This document shows positions 1 through 6,360 of a stretch of 10,919 bases of DNA, one piece after another. The position numbers were made by a program, and so were the translations under genes. Within the stretch, counting starts at the first letter, position 1, and each line of letters starts with the position of its first letter. Source of the stretch: Burkholderiales bacterium (GTDB lineage Bacteria; Pseudomonadota; Gammaproteobacteria; Burkholderiales; Burkholderiaceae_C); assembly GCA_947450745.1 (NCBI GenBank), contig CANFYD010000078.1:1-10919 (forward strand), read 5' to 3'. The notes beneath the pieces are model-generated. The model saw only the letters and a list, made by a program, of their open reading frames with translations. It had not been told where the DNA came from and ran no database searches.

Positions 1-1
1 A

Positions 2-835
2 GCGGCGCAAGACACCGGCCTGATCCTCAGCGCCCAGGCCAGCGTGACGATGGAGGCAGTGGCGCAGGCGATGCGGGCCGACTCCGCCAGCACCGCGCCG
101 CTCTGGTTCCAGCTCTATTGGCGTGCCGATGAGGGCTTCATGCAGGATCTGTTGCAGCGCATAGCAGCCGCCGGCTATGAAGCGCTGGTGCTGACCGTCG
201 ATGCGCCGGTGCACGGTGCGCGCGACCGGGAGCGCCGTGCCGGCTTTGCCTTGCCGCCCGATGTGCGAGCGGTCAACTTGGGCGGGCGCAAGCAGGCGCT
301 CGAGCTGAGCCCTGGCCAGAGTCAGATGTTTGACGGCTTGATGCCGCGCGCCGCCACCTGGGCGCAAGTCGATTGGTTGCTGGCCCGCAGCCGTTTGCCG
401 CTGTTGCTGAAGGGCGTCAGCCATCCGGACGATGCGCGTGAGGCGCAGCGGCGCGGGGTGGCCGGCTTGGTGGTATCCAACCATGGCGGCCGCACGTTGG
501 ACAGCTTGCCGAGCACGGCCGAGTTGCTGCCGCGCGTGCGGACCGCCGTCGGCCCGGGCTACCCGCTGCTGGTCGACGGCGGCATACGGCGTGGCACCGA
601 TGTGCTGAAGGCGCTGGCGCTGGGCGCCGATGCGGTGCTGCTCGGCCGGCCGTATGTGCATGCGCTGGCAGCGGCCGGTGCGCATGGCGTGGCACACGCG
701 CTGCGCTTGTTGCGCGACGAATTCGAAATTGCGATGGCCTTGTGCGGCTGCAAGACACCCGCCGAGGCCGGGCCCGGAATACTCTGGGACGCCGCTGCGT
801 GGCAGGGCAAAAGCGGGCAATTTCCAGGCAAGTGA
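2..835 (+). CDS. FMN-dependent alpha-hydroxy-acid oxidase/dehydrogenase, 5'-truncated by the window edge
   Basis: This is the C-terminal part of an enzyme of the lactate dehydrogenase/glycolate oxidase family, which uses FMN to oxidise 2-hydroxy acids to 2-oxo acids. The frame is open from base 2 with no stop, and the residues before the GTG at 44 still read like the family, so the true start is outside the window. Visible family marks in order are WFQLYW (a flavin/substrate segment), LTVDAPVHGARDRERRAGF, the flavin-contacting lysine of LLLKG (codon 410-412), and the active-site SNHGGRTLD with catalytic His at 482-484 and substrate-binding Arg at 491-493. Then come the FMN phosphate-binding DGGIRRGTDVLKALALGA and LLGRPYV. 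The visible 277 residues would be roughly three quarters of a typical family member of about 360-390 aa. The substrate (lactate, glycolate, mandelate or other) cannot be read from this part. No U-rich terminator is visible after the stop. Confidence 0.93.
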   Translation, partial: AAQDTGLILSAQASVTMEAVAQAMRADSASTAPLWFQLYWRADEGFMQDLLQRIAAAGYEALVLTVDAPVHGARDRERRAGFALPPDVRAVNLGGRKQALELSPGQSQMFDGLMPRAATWAQVDWLLARSRLPLLLKGVSHPDDAREAQRRGVAGLVVSNHGGRTLDSLPSTAELLPRVRTAVGPGYPLLVDGGIRRGTDVLKALALGADAVLLGRPYVHALAAAGAHGVAHALRLLRDEFEIAMALCGCKTPAEAGPGILWDAAAWQGKSGQFPGK

Positions 836-1014
836 CGCGAGGCCGCGACAAAGCGGCTCCGCCAGCTCATTTCATCGTCAGATTGAGGCCGGTTCTCCCA
901 TGAAAGCCTTCTCAATGCCAGGGTCGCGCAGTACCATGGCTGGCGCGGGGAATTAGTGAGAATTGAAGGCTTGTGTGGCCTCCACCCTAGCCCTGCACAT
1001 CAACAACTTTTGAT

Positions 1015-1020
1015 GGAGAG
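1015..1020 (+). promoter_or_regulatory. Ribosome binding site of the SWIB gene
   Basis: GGAGAG lies 7 nt before the ATG at 1028. It fixes the start there, rather than at the in-frame ATG at 1013 or further upstream, where the reading frame would give a tail unlike the family. Confidence 0.75.
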
Positions 1021-1027
1021 ATTTGAA

Positions 1028-1471
1028 ATGGCAACTGCGAAGAAGGCTGCGCCCGCTAAAACAGCGGCACCGGCAACCAAGGCCGTACCGGCTAAAAAAG
1101 TAGCTGTGGCGGCGACTGTGGCAGCTCCGGCTGTTGTGGCCCCAAAAGCTGCACCGGTTAAAAAGGCCGCTGCCGCCAAGAAGGTAGCTGCGGTCAAGTC
1201 TGACGCTGTGCCCGCCAAGAAGCGCACGCCGAATGCTGCTTTCATGAAGGCTTTGACCCCCAGCGCCGCTCTGGCTGCCATCGTCGGCGCGTCACCCCTG
1301 CCGCGCACCGAGGTGACCAAGAAGGTCTGGGAATACATCAAGAAGCACAAGCTGCAAGACGAAGTGCAAAAGCGCATCATTGTGGCCGACGCTGCCCTGA
1401 CAGAAATCTTCGGCAAGGCCCGTGCCGATATGTTCGAGATGACCAAGCTGATCAACAGCCACCTGAAGTGA
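1028..1471 (+). CDS. SWIB/MDM2-domain protein with histone-H1-like lysine/alanine tail
   Basis: This is a 147-aa basic protein in two parts. Residues 1 to about 68 are low-complexity Ala/Lys/Pro/Val with repeated PAKK and APVKK-type units. They resemble the C-terminal tail of eukaryotic histone H1 and bacterial H1-like proteins, and should bind DNA without sequence specificity. Residues about 70-147 form a SWIB domain: LTPSAALAAIVG, then LPRTEVTKKVWEYIKKHKLQD, then the family ending FGKARADMFEMTKLINSHLK. SWIB domains occur in eukaryotic chromatin remodellers, in chlamydiae and in several proteobacteria, often fused to such tails. The role in bacteria is not settled; nucleoid compaction or control of DNA topology is an inference. 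The ATG at 1028 is chosen because GGAGAG sits 7 nt upstream. The gene stands alone and ends in a strong intrinsic terminator. The receiver gene beyond it is convergent. Confidence 0.92.
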   Translation: MATAKKAAPAKTAAPATKAVPAKKVAVAATVAAPAVVAPKAAPVKKAAAAKKVAAVKSDAVPAKKRTPNAAFMKALTPSAALAAIVGASPLPRTEVTKKVWEYIKKHKLQDEVQKRIIVADAALTEIFGKARADMFEMTKLINSHLK

Positions 1472-1521
1472 TGGGTCAGGGTCAGCGTGGCTGACCACCG
1501 CCCCGATTGCTTTTGATTGCG

Positions 1522-1545
1522 AAGCCCGGATTTCCGGGCTTTTTT
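1522..1545 (+). terminator. Rho-independent terminator after the SWIB gene
   Basis: AAGCCCGG (1522-1529), loop ATTT and CCGGGCTT (1534-1541) form a perfect 8-bp stem, followed directly by more T residues to 1545. It lies 50 nt after the SWIB stop codon. On the opposite strand the upstream AA pair gives no real U tract, so it mainly serves the plus strand. Confidence 0.9.
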
Positions 1546-1558
1546 ACGTCTGCAAAAA

Positions 1559-1603
1559 GTGCAGAAGGTGCAGAAGGCTCGCAAGGATCGAAAGGCGGAA
1601 AAG
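1559..1603 (+). repeat. Degenerate 9-bp tandem repeat between convergent genes
   Basis: Five consecutive 9-mers share a G..C..AAG pattern: GTGCAGAAG twice in perfect succession (1559-1576), then GCTCGCAAG, GATCGAAAG and GCGGAAAAG. The array sits just after the SWIB terminator and about 27 nt before the 3' end of the convergent receiver gene. The purine-rich strand could be read as Lys/Val/Gln-rich peptide, but no start, ribosome site or conserved frame supports a gene. It may be a short slippage-derived repeat. Confidence 0.5.
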
Positions 1604-1630
1604 ACTAAAGGCGCAGCGACTGCCCTCCGA

Positions 1631-2023
1631 TCAGGTCGGCAGGGCGTTTTGCAGCGCTTGTGCCAGGCGCAGCACATCAATCGGCTTGACCCAGTAATCG
1701 GCGAATCCGGCGGCGCGTGCGGCGGCGATTTGCTCCGGTTGGTCGTCGGCTGACAAGGCCACGCAGTGCAAGTCAGCCCAGCGGGCATCGCCGCGAAGCC
1801 GGCCCAGCAGGGTAAGGCCGGTCATGTCGGGCAGATTCATATCGATCAAGACCAAGTGGGGCAGGGCGGGCAGGTCATTGGCCAGTAAATCCAGCGCTTG
1901 CTGCCCGTCCTCGGCGCATTCCAGCCGCCAACCGGGCAGACGCCGGACGACTTCTTCCATCAGGACGATGTTGATGCGGTCGTCTTCAACGTAAAGCACG
2001 AGGCGGGACGCGGCTGAATGCAT
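1631..2023 (-). CDS. Stand-alone response regulator receiver domain (CheY-like)
   Basis: This 130-aa protein is a single REC domain with no output domain. The phosphorylation machinery is complete: acidic pocket D14 and D15 in YVEDD, phospho-acceptor D61 in LVLIDMNLPDMTG, switch Ser at S91 in ALSAD, and K113 with P114 in WVKP. Such proteins act as phosphorelay intermediates or bind a partner on phosphorylation. The sequence resembles the receivers found at the C-terminus of hybrid kinases more than chemotaxis CheY, but this is an impression. The frame stays open upstream to a GTG at 2110, but those extra residues do not fit a receiver, so ATG at 2023 is taken. It has no clear Shine-Dalgarno sequence, so the start is less sure than the gene. 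No kinase is adjacent. The closest is the hybrid kinase at 6361-8343. Confidence 0.88.
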   Translation of the reverse strand: MHSAASRLVLYVEDDRINIVLMEEVVRRLPGWRLECAEDGQQALDLLANDLPALPHLVLIDMNLPDMTGLTLLGRLRGDARWADLHCVALSADDQPEQIAAARAAGFADYWVKPIDVLRLAQALQNALPT

Positions 2024-2377
2024 GAATGTCGGTGTGCCGGGATGGTCTGTGACCCGCGCAGCGTACCAGCTGTACCCGCTGCCGCAGCTTAGCAACGCTT
2101 GCCAAGCCACGCCGACTGCGGGCTAACGACAATTCATGCCGGAGTCTGCGCTGTTGTGCGCCAGCAAATGCCAGCCCATGAATGTGACTAATTTTTAGAT
2201 ACAGGCTTTGATAGCTTGCGGTAGCTTCATTGAATCCGAATTGATTAACTACAATTTAAGCATTGATCTCTTCAAGGTCGTCAGCAAACGGGCGAGCAGG
2301 ACAGGTCAGATCAGTGTTCTGATTCAGCGCTTGCAAAGTTGCTGAATGACTTCGATTGACTAGCCTGGACCCACACC
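2024..2377. other. AT-richer intergenic region, likely holding divergent promoters
   Basis: No gene was found in these 354 bp between the receiver gene (leftward) and the PEP-CTERM gene (rightward). The part from about 2180 to 2275 is much richer in A/T than its surroundings, as promoter DNA often is. A TACAAT at 2250-2255 could be a -10 element for the rightward gene, but the nearest -35-like TTGAAT (2230-2235) is only 14 nt away, so no promoter is claimed. ATCAG-TGTT-CTGAT (2310-2323) can form a small 5-bp hairpin in the probable 5' leader of the PEP-CTERM gene. No riboswitch or small RNA was recognised. Confidence 0.45.
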
Positions 2378-3172
2378 ATGTTGATGCTGACCTCGATTGC
2401 ACTGGCGGCATCAGCTGCGGCCGTGCCACATTGTTCATGGGACAAGCCGGGCATCAACCCCTTCATGGGCGATGTAGTGGCGGCAGTTGATCGCTACAAG
2501 GATATTCCGGCTCCGGTGCGCGCCAAGCTGAAGGCCCGCATGCAAAAGCGCGACTACGACGAAATCGTCACCATTCAGCGCGATGCGATCAAGGGGCAGG
2601 CGCAATACAGCAACGAGATTCGCGACATGCATTTCGGCGCTGGAAGTCTTTGCAAAACGGTCAGTCGGGTCAAGTGGACGCAGCAGGCCGAAGAACGCGG
2701 GCTCGTGTATTGCGAGGACGGCCAGTGCATTCTGGTGCCCACCGTGTGCCGCAATGTCAGCCGGATCCAGCGCCTTGCACCCCGAGCTGCGGCACCTGGC
2801 GCGGCACAAAACGTGGCTTCGGCCACCAGTGAAATGGGCGACCCGCAAGCTCAGCTTGACATGGAACCTACCTCGGCCGGTGTGTTGGGCGGTGGCGCTC
2901 CGGGCTCGCCCACCAGCTTTGCGCAACAGGCCGGCGCTGGCTCCGGGCTTGAAGCCGGCTCGCCGGGCGCACCAGCGGGCAGTTTTCTGCCCGGCTTGGG
3001 TGGCGGCAGCCTCGGCCCGGGCGCAGGCGGTATCTTTGTGCCCAGCTTGCCGCCCGGCACGATCAACATCCCGACCGACGTCGCACCAGCCATCCCCGAG
3101 CCCGGTACTTGGGCTCTGCTGATGGCCGGCTTGCTGACGCTGGGCGTTGTTGCCCGCCGCCGTCAGCGCTGA
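2378..3172 (+). CDS. Exported PEP-CTERM protein of the MHFG type
   Basis: This is a 264-aa exported protein. Residues 1 to about 15 form a short hydrophobic signal peptide with alanine-rich cleavage region. The conserved folded part is about 16-130 and has five cysteines (C19, C92, C112, C117, C124), a helical basic segment around 45-72, the motif MHFG at 84-87, and the segments ERGLVYCEDGQC and VPTVCRNVSRI. Residues 131-239 are a Gly/Pro/Ala-rich linker. Residues 240-264 are a textbook PEP-CTERM sorting signal: PEPGTW, a hydrophobic stretch, then RRRQR. Proteins with this tail are processed by exosortase, usually in exopolysaccharide-producing Gram-negatives. I recall a named MHFG family of PEP-CTERM proteins to which this fits; its function is unknown. 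The ATG at 2378 is the first start after the in-frame TGA at 2357, but has no good ribosome site. ATG at 2384 is an alternative. Confidence 0.88.
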   Translation: MLMLTSIALAASAAAVPHCSWDKPGINPFMGDVVAAVDRYKDIPAPVRAKLKARMQKRDYDEIVTIQRDAIKGQAQYSNEIRDMHFGAGSLCKTVSRVKWTQQAEERGLVYCEDGQCILVPTVCRNVSRIQRLAPRAAAPGAAQNVASATSEMGDPQAQLDMEPTSAGVLGGGAPGSPTSFAQQAGAGSGLEAGSPGAPAGSFLPGLGGGSLGPGAGGIFVPSLPPGTINIPTDVAPAIPEPGTWALLMAGLLTLGVVARRRQR

Positions 3173-3191
3173 GCGCCAGCCTTCAAACGGC

Positions 3192-6137
3192 TCAAGCCTT
3201 CAACAAGGCTTTCAAATAGCGGCCGGTGTGGCTGCCGGGGTGGGCGGCCACGTCTTCGGGCGTGCCGGCCAGCAGCAGTTGCCCGCCGCCTGAACCGCCT
3301 TCGGGACCCATGTCGATGACCCAGTCCGCCGTCTTGATCACGTCAAGGTTGTGCTCGATCACGACGATGGTGTTGCCGGCGTCGCGCAATTGGTGCAAAA
3401 CTTGTAGCAACAACGCTATGTCGGCGAAATGCAGGCCGGTGGTCGGTTCGTCCAGGATGTAAAGCGTGCGGCCGGTGTCGCGCTTGCTCAGCTCCAGCGC
3501 CAACTTGACCCGCTGCGCCTCGCCGCCCGACAGTGTGGTGGCGCTTTGCCCCAGCTTCACATAGCCCAGGCCGACGTCGAGCAGCGTTTGCAGCTTGCGC
3601 GCCAAGGCCGGCACGGCGCTGAAGAACTGGTGCGCGTCCTCGATCGTCATGCCCAGCACCTGGGTGATGTTCCGGCCCTTGTAGAGCACTTCCAGCGTTT
3701 CGCGGTTGTAGCGCTTGCCGTGGCAGCTGTCGCAGGGCACGTAAACGTCGGGCAGAAAGTGCATTTCCACCTTCAGCACGCCGTCGCCCTGGCAGGCCTC
3801 GCAGCGGCCGCCGGCCACGTTGAAGGAGAAACGGCCCGGGCCGTAGCCGCGCTCGCGGGCTGTGTTCATCTCGGCGAACAGCTCGCGGATCGGCGTGAAC
3901 AGGCCGGTGTAGGTGGCCGGGTTGCTGCGCGGCGTGCGGCCAATCGGGGATTGGTCCACGTTGATGACCTTGTCGAAGGCGTCCAGCCCTTCGATCTCGT
4001 CATGCGCTGCCGGGTCGGCATGGCTTTGGTAAATCTTCTTGGCCACGGCCTTGTACAGCGTGTCGTTGATCAGCGTGCTCTTGCCGGAGCCAGACACGCC
4101 GGTCACGCAGGTCAGCAGGCCGACCGGGATCTCGACCGTCACCCCTTGCAGATTGTTGCCGCGCGCGTTGACGATTTTCAGCGTCTGCGGGTCCTTCATG
4201 TCGGCCAAGCTGTGCCGATGGCTGGGCACTTCGATGCGGGCGGTGCCCGACAAATAGCGGCCGGTCAGCGACTCCGGGTTGGCCGCCACTTCGGCCGGTG
4301 TGCCCTGGGCAATGATGTGGCCGCCGTGCACGCCGGCACCTGGGCCCATGTCCAGCACATAGTCGGCCGCGCGGATCGCGTCCTCGTCATGCTCGACCAC
4401 GATCACCGTGTTGCCCAAGTCGCGCAAGCGGCGCAGCGTGGCGATCAGGCGGTCGTTGTCGCGCTGGTGCAGGCCGATGCTGGGCTCGTCCAGCACATAC
4501 ATCACGCCGGTCAATCCCGAGCCGATTTGCGAGGCCAGCCGGATGCGCTGAGCTTCGCCGCCCGACAGCGTATCGGCGCTGCGGTCCAAGCTCAGGTAGT
4601 TGAGCCCCACGTCGTTCAAGAAGCGCAGCCGCGAGGTGATCTCGTGCACCACCTTGTTGCCGATCTCGGCCTTCGAGCCTTTCAGCTTCAGCGTTTCAAA
4701 GTAAGCCAGACAGTCGCGCAGCGTGGAATGCTCGACTTCATAAATCGGCCGGCCCTTGCTGCCGGGCTCGGCATTGGCCGGTTGCAGCACCACATTGCGC
4801 GCTTCGCGGCGCAGCCGTGAGCCTTCGCAATGCGGGCAGGGCCGGGCGGCCATGTAGCGGGCCAGGTCTTCGCGCACCGCTGTGGAGTCGGTTTCCTTGT
4901 AGCGGCGCTCCAGCGTCGGCAAGATGCCTTCGAACGGGTGCGAGCGCTTGACCGCTCGTTTGCGCGTGGTGCCGCCACTTTCGGCTTGGTAGACAAAGGC
5001 GATTTCTTCCTCGCCCGAGCCGTTCAGCAAGGCCATGCGGGCGGATTCCGGCAGTTCCTCGAACGGCAGGTCGATGTCAAAACGGTAGTGCGCGGCCACC
5101 GCTTCGAGCATCGAGAAGGTGTACGGGTTGCGCCGGTCCCAGCCCTTCACCGCGCCGCTGGCCAGGCTCAGCGTCGGGAACGCAACCACGCGCTCCGGGT
5201 CGAACATCGTCAACTGGCCCAGGCCTTCGCAGGACGGGCAGGCCCCGACGGGGGAGTTGAACGAGAACAGCCGCGGCTCCAGCTCCGACAGCGAATAGCT
5301 GCAGGTTGGACAAGCAAATTTGCTGGAAAAAATCTGCTCGCTGGCGGTTTCCATATTCAGCACCAGCGCGCGGCCTTCGGCCAGGCGCAAGGCCGCTTCA
5401 AAGCTTTCGGCCAAGCGCTGACGCAGCCCGTCGGTGCCGTCGGCCTTCAGCTTGATGCGGTCTACGACCACGTCGATGTCGTGCTTTTCGGTCTTCTTCA
5501 GCACCGGGAAGTCGGGCGCATCGATCGTCGCCCCGTCCACGCGAAAGCGCACATAGCCTTGCGCTTGCAACGATTCGAACAGGTCCAGGAACTCGCCCTT
5601 GCGGTCGCGCACCACCGGGGCCAGCAGCATCAGCTTCGATTCCTCGGGCATGGCCAGCACGGCGTCGACCATCTGGCTGATGCTTTGCGCTTCCAGCGGC
5701 AAGTGGTGGTCGGGGCAGAACGGCGTGCCGGCACGCGCATACAGCAGGCGCAGGTAGTCGTGAATCTCGGTCACCGTGCCGACGGTCGAGCGCGGGTTGT
5801 GGCTGGTGGCCTTTTGCTCGATGGAGATCGCCGGGGACAGGCCCTCGATGAAGTCCACATCGGGCTTGTCCATCAGCTGCAAAAACTGCCGTGCGTAAGC
5901 GGACAAGCTTTCCACATAGCGGCGCTGGCCTTCGGCGTAGAGCGTGTCGAAGGCCAAGCTGGACTTGCCCGAACCGCTCAAACCGGTGATCACCACCAGC
6001 TGATTGCGCGGCAGATCCACATCGATGTTCTTCAGGTTGTGGGTGCGCGCACCGCGCACGCGGATCATCGGCCGCTCTGGCGCAGGGTGGGCCGCTGCGA
6101 CCATGTGATCAAGAGGGCGGGAGTCGACGTCGGGCAT
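3192..6137 (-). CDS. uvrA: Excinuclease ABC subunit A (UvrA)
   Basis: UvrA is the damage-recognition ATPase of nucleotide excision repair. It dimerises, loads UvrB onto lesions and is then released. From the ATG at 6137 the protein is 981 aa, against about 940 in E. coli. In order it shows the family opening MIRVRGARTHNLKNI, Walker A GLSGSGKS (about 52-59), a zinc module CPTC-X20-CPSC (about 273-300), a first ABC signature LSGGEAQR (about 522) with Walker B VLDEPSIGLH, a second Walker A GVSGSGKS (about 677), a second zinc module CEAC-X19-CDSC (about 780-805), and a second signature with ILDEPTTGLH. Both ATPase halves look intact. Start choice is uncertain: ATGs at 6137, 6104 and 6068 are all in frame with no clear ribosome site, and 6068 begins the conserved part (958 aa). 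The open frame further upstream overlaps the divergent kinase and is not used. I see no CTGT-N8-ACAG LexA box upstream. Confidence 0.97.
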   Translation of the reverse strand: MPDVDSRPLDHMVAAAHPAPERPMIRVRGARTHNLKNIDVDLPRNQLVVITGLSGSGKSSLAFDTLYAEGQRRYVESLSAYARQFLQLMDKPDVDFIEGLSPAISIEQKATSHNPRSTVGTVTEIHDYLRLLYARAGTPFCPDHHLPLEAQSISQMVDAVLAMPEESKLMLLAPVVRDRKGEFLDLFESLQAQGYVRFRVDGATIDAPDFPVLKKTEKHDIDVVVDRIKLKADGTDGLRQRLAESFEAALRLAEGRALVLNMETASEQIFSSKFACPTCSYSLSELEPRLFSFNSPVGACPSCEGLGQLTMFDPERVVAFPTLSLASGAVKGWDRRNPYTFSMLEAVAAHYRFDIDLPFEELPESARMALLNGSGEEEIAFVYQAESGGTTRKRAVKRSHPFEGILPTLERRYKETDSTAVREDLARYMAARPCPHCEGSRLRREARNVVLQPANAEPGSKGRPIYEVEHSTLRDCLAYFETLKLKGSKAEIGNKVVHEITSRLRFLNDVGLNYLSLDRSADTLSGGEAQRIRLASQIGSGLTGVMYVLDEPSIGLHQRDNDRLIATLRRLRDLGNTVIVVEHDEDAIRAADYVLDMGPGAGVHGGHIIAQGTPAEVAANPESLTGRYLSGTARIEVPSHRHSLADMKDPQTLKIVNARGNNLQGVTVEIPVGLLTCVTGVSGSGKSTLINDTLYKAVAKKIYQSHADPAAHDEIEGLDAFDKVINVDQSPIGRTPRSNPATYTGLFTPIRELFAEMNTARERGYGPGRFSFNVAGGRCEACQGDGVLKVEMHFLPDVYVPCDSCHGKRYNRETLEVLYKGRNITQVLGMTIEDAHQFFSAVPALARKLQTLLDVGLGYVKLGQSATTLSGGEAQRVKLALELSKRDTGRTLYILDEPTTGLHFADIALLLQVLHQLRDAGNTIVVIEHNLDVIKTADWVIDMGPEGGSGGGQLLLAGTPEDVAAHPGSHTGRYLKALLKA
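3194..3212 (+). terminator. Possible hairpin terminator after the PEP-CTERM gene, inside the uvrA 3' end
   Basis: AAGCCTT (3194-3200), loop CAAC and AAGGCTT (3205-3211) form a perfect 7-bp stem ending in TTT before C. The U tract is short, so termination would be weak. The same bases encode the last residues of UvrA (KALLKA) on the other strand, so coding may explain the symmetry. Confidence 0.3.
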
Positions 6138-6182
6138 AGTGGGTAGCAAGGGAAATAGTGCAAATGGGCAGAACAACCCGGC

Positions 6183-6188
6183 ATCATA
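6183..6188 (-). promoter_or_regulatory. Candidate -10 element for uvrA
   Basis: On the minus strand TATGAT (6188 to 6183) differs from TATAAT at one base and would place transcription start around 6175, about 40 nt before the ATG at 6137. No TTGACA-like -35 lies 16-18 nt upstream, so this is a weak call. Confidence 0.3.
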
Positions 6189-6345
6189 GGCCGCTCGCTG
6201 TTGTTGCGAGGCGGTGCGGGGATGCAAGGGAGCGACAGAGCGCTGCGCCGCTGCCGCCAAGCCGCCACAGCCAAAGGCTGAAAGCGGTGTCGTCGGCTCG
6301 GCCGTTCGGTTCGTGCTGTCGGCTGCGATGAATGGCGATGAACCC

Positions 6346-6354
6346 AGAGGAGAG
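6346..6354 (+). promoter_or_regulatory. Ribosome binding site of the hybrid kinase gene
   Basis: AGAGGAGAG ends 6 nt before the ATG at 6361. This strong site decides the start: the reading frame is open further upstream, but those codons run over the uvrA leader and show no ribosome site or domain. Confidence 0.85.
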
Positions 6355-6360
6355 TTGAAA

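Noticed and set aside
956..1027. Longer SWIB protein from an upstream start
   Set aside because: The ribosome site GGAGAG lies inside this extension and points to ATG 1028, where the typical MATAKK-like start begins.
1000..1788. Minus-strand open frame across the SWIB gene and terminator
   Set aside because: It crosses a clear terminator and two real genes in other frames, and its Ala/Phe/Thr-rich translation mirrors the SWIB lysine tail.
2024..2110. Longer receiver protein from the GTG at 2110
   Set aside because: The 29 extra residues do not match a receiver domain, and no ribosome site precedes the GTG.
2230..2255. TTGAAT/TACAAT promoter for the PEP-CTERM gene
   Set aside because: The 14-nt spacer is too short for a normal sigma-70 promoter; kept only as a remark in the intergenic entry.
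3429..4820. Long plus-strand open frame (463 codons) opposite uvrA
   Set aside because: It lies wholly antisense to well-conserved UvrA motifs and its Ala/Arg/Gln/His-rich translation is typical of a shadow frame in GC-rich coding DNA.
4830..6146. Second long plus-strand open frame (438 codons) opposite uvrA
   Set aside because: Same reason: antisense to UvrA zinc module and Walker A, with no domain or ribosome site.
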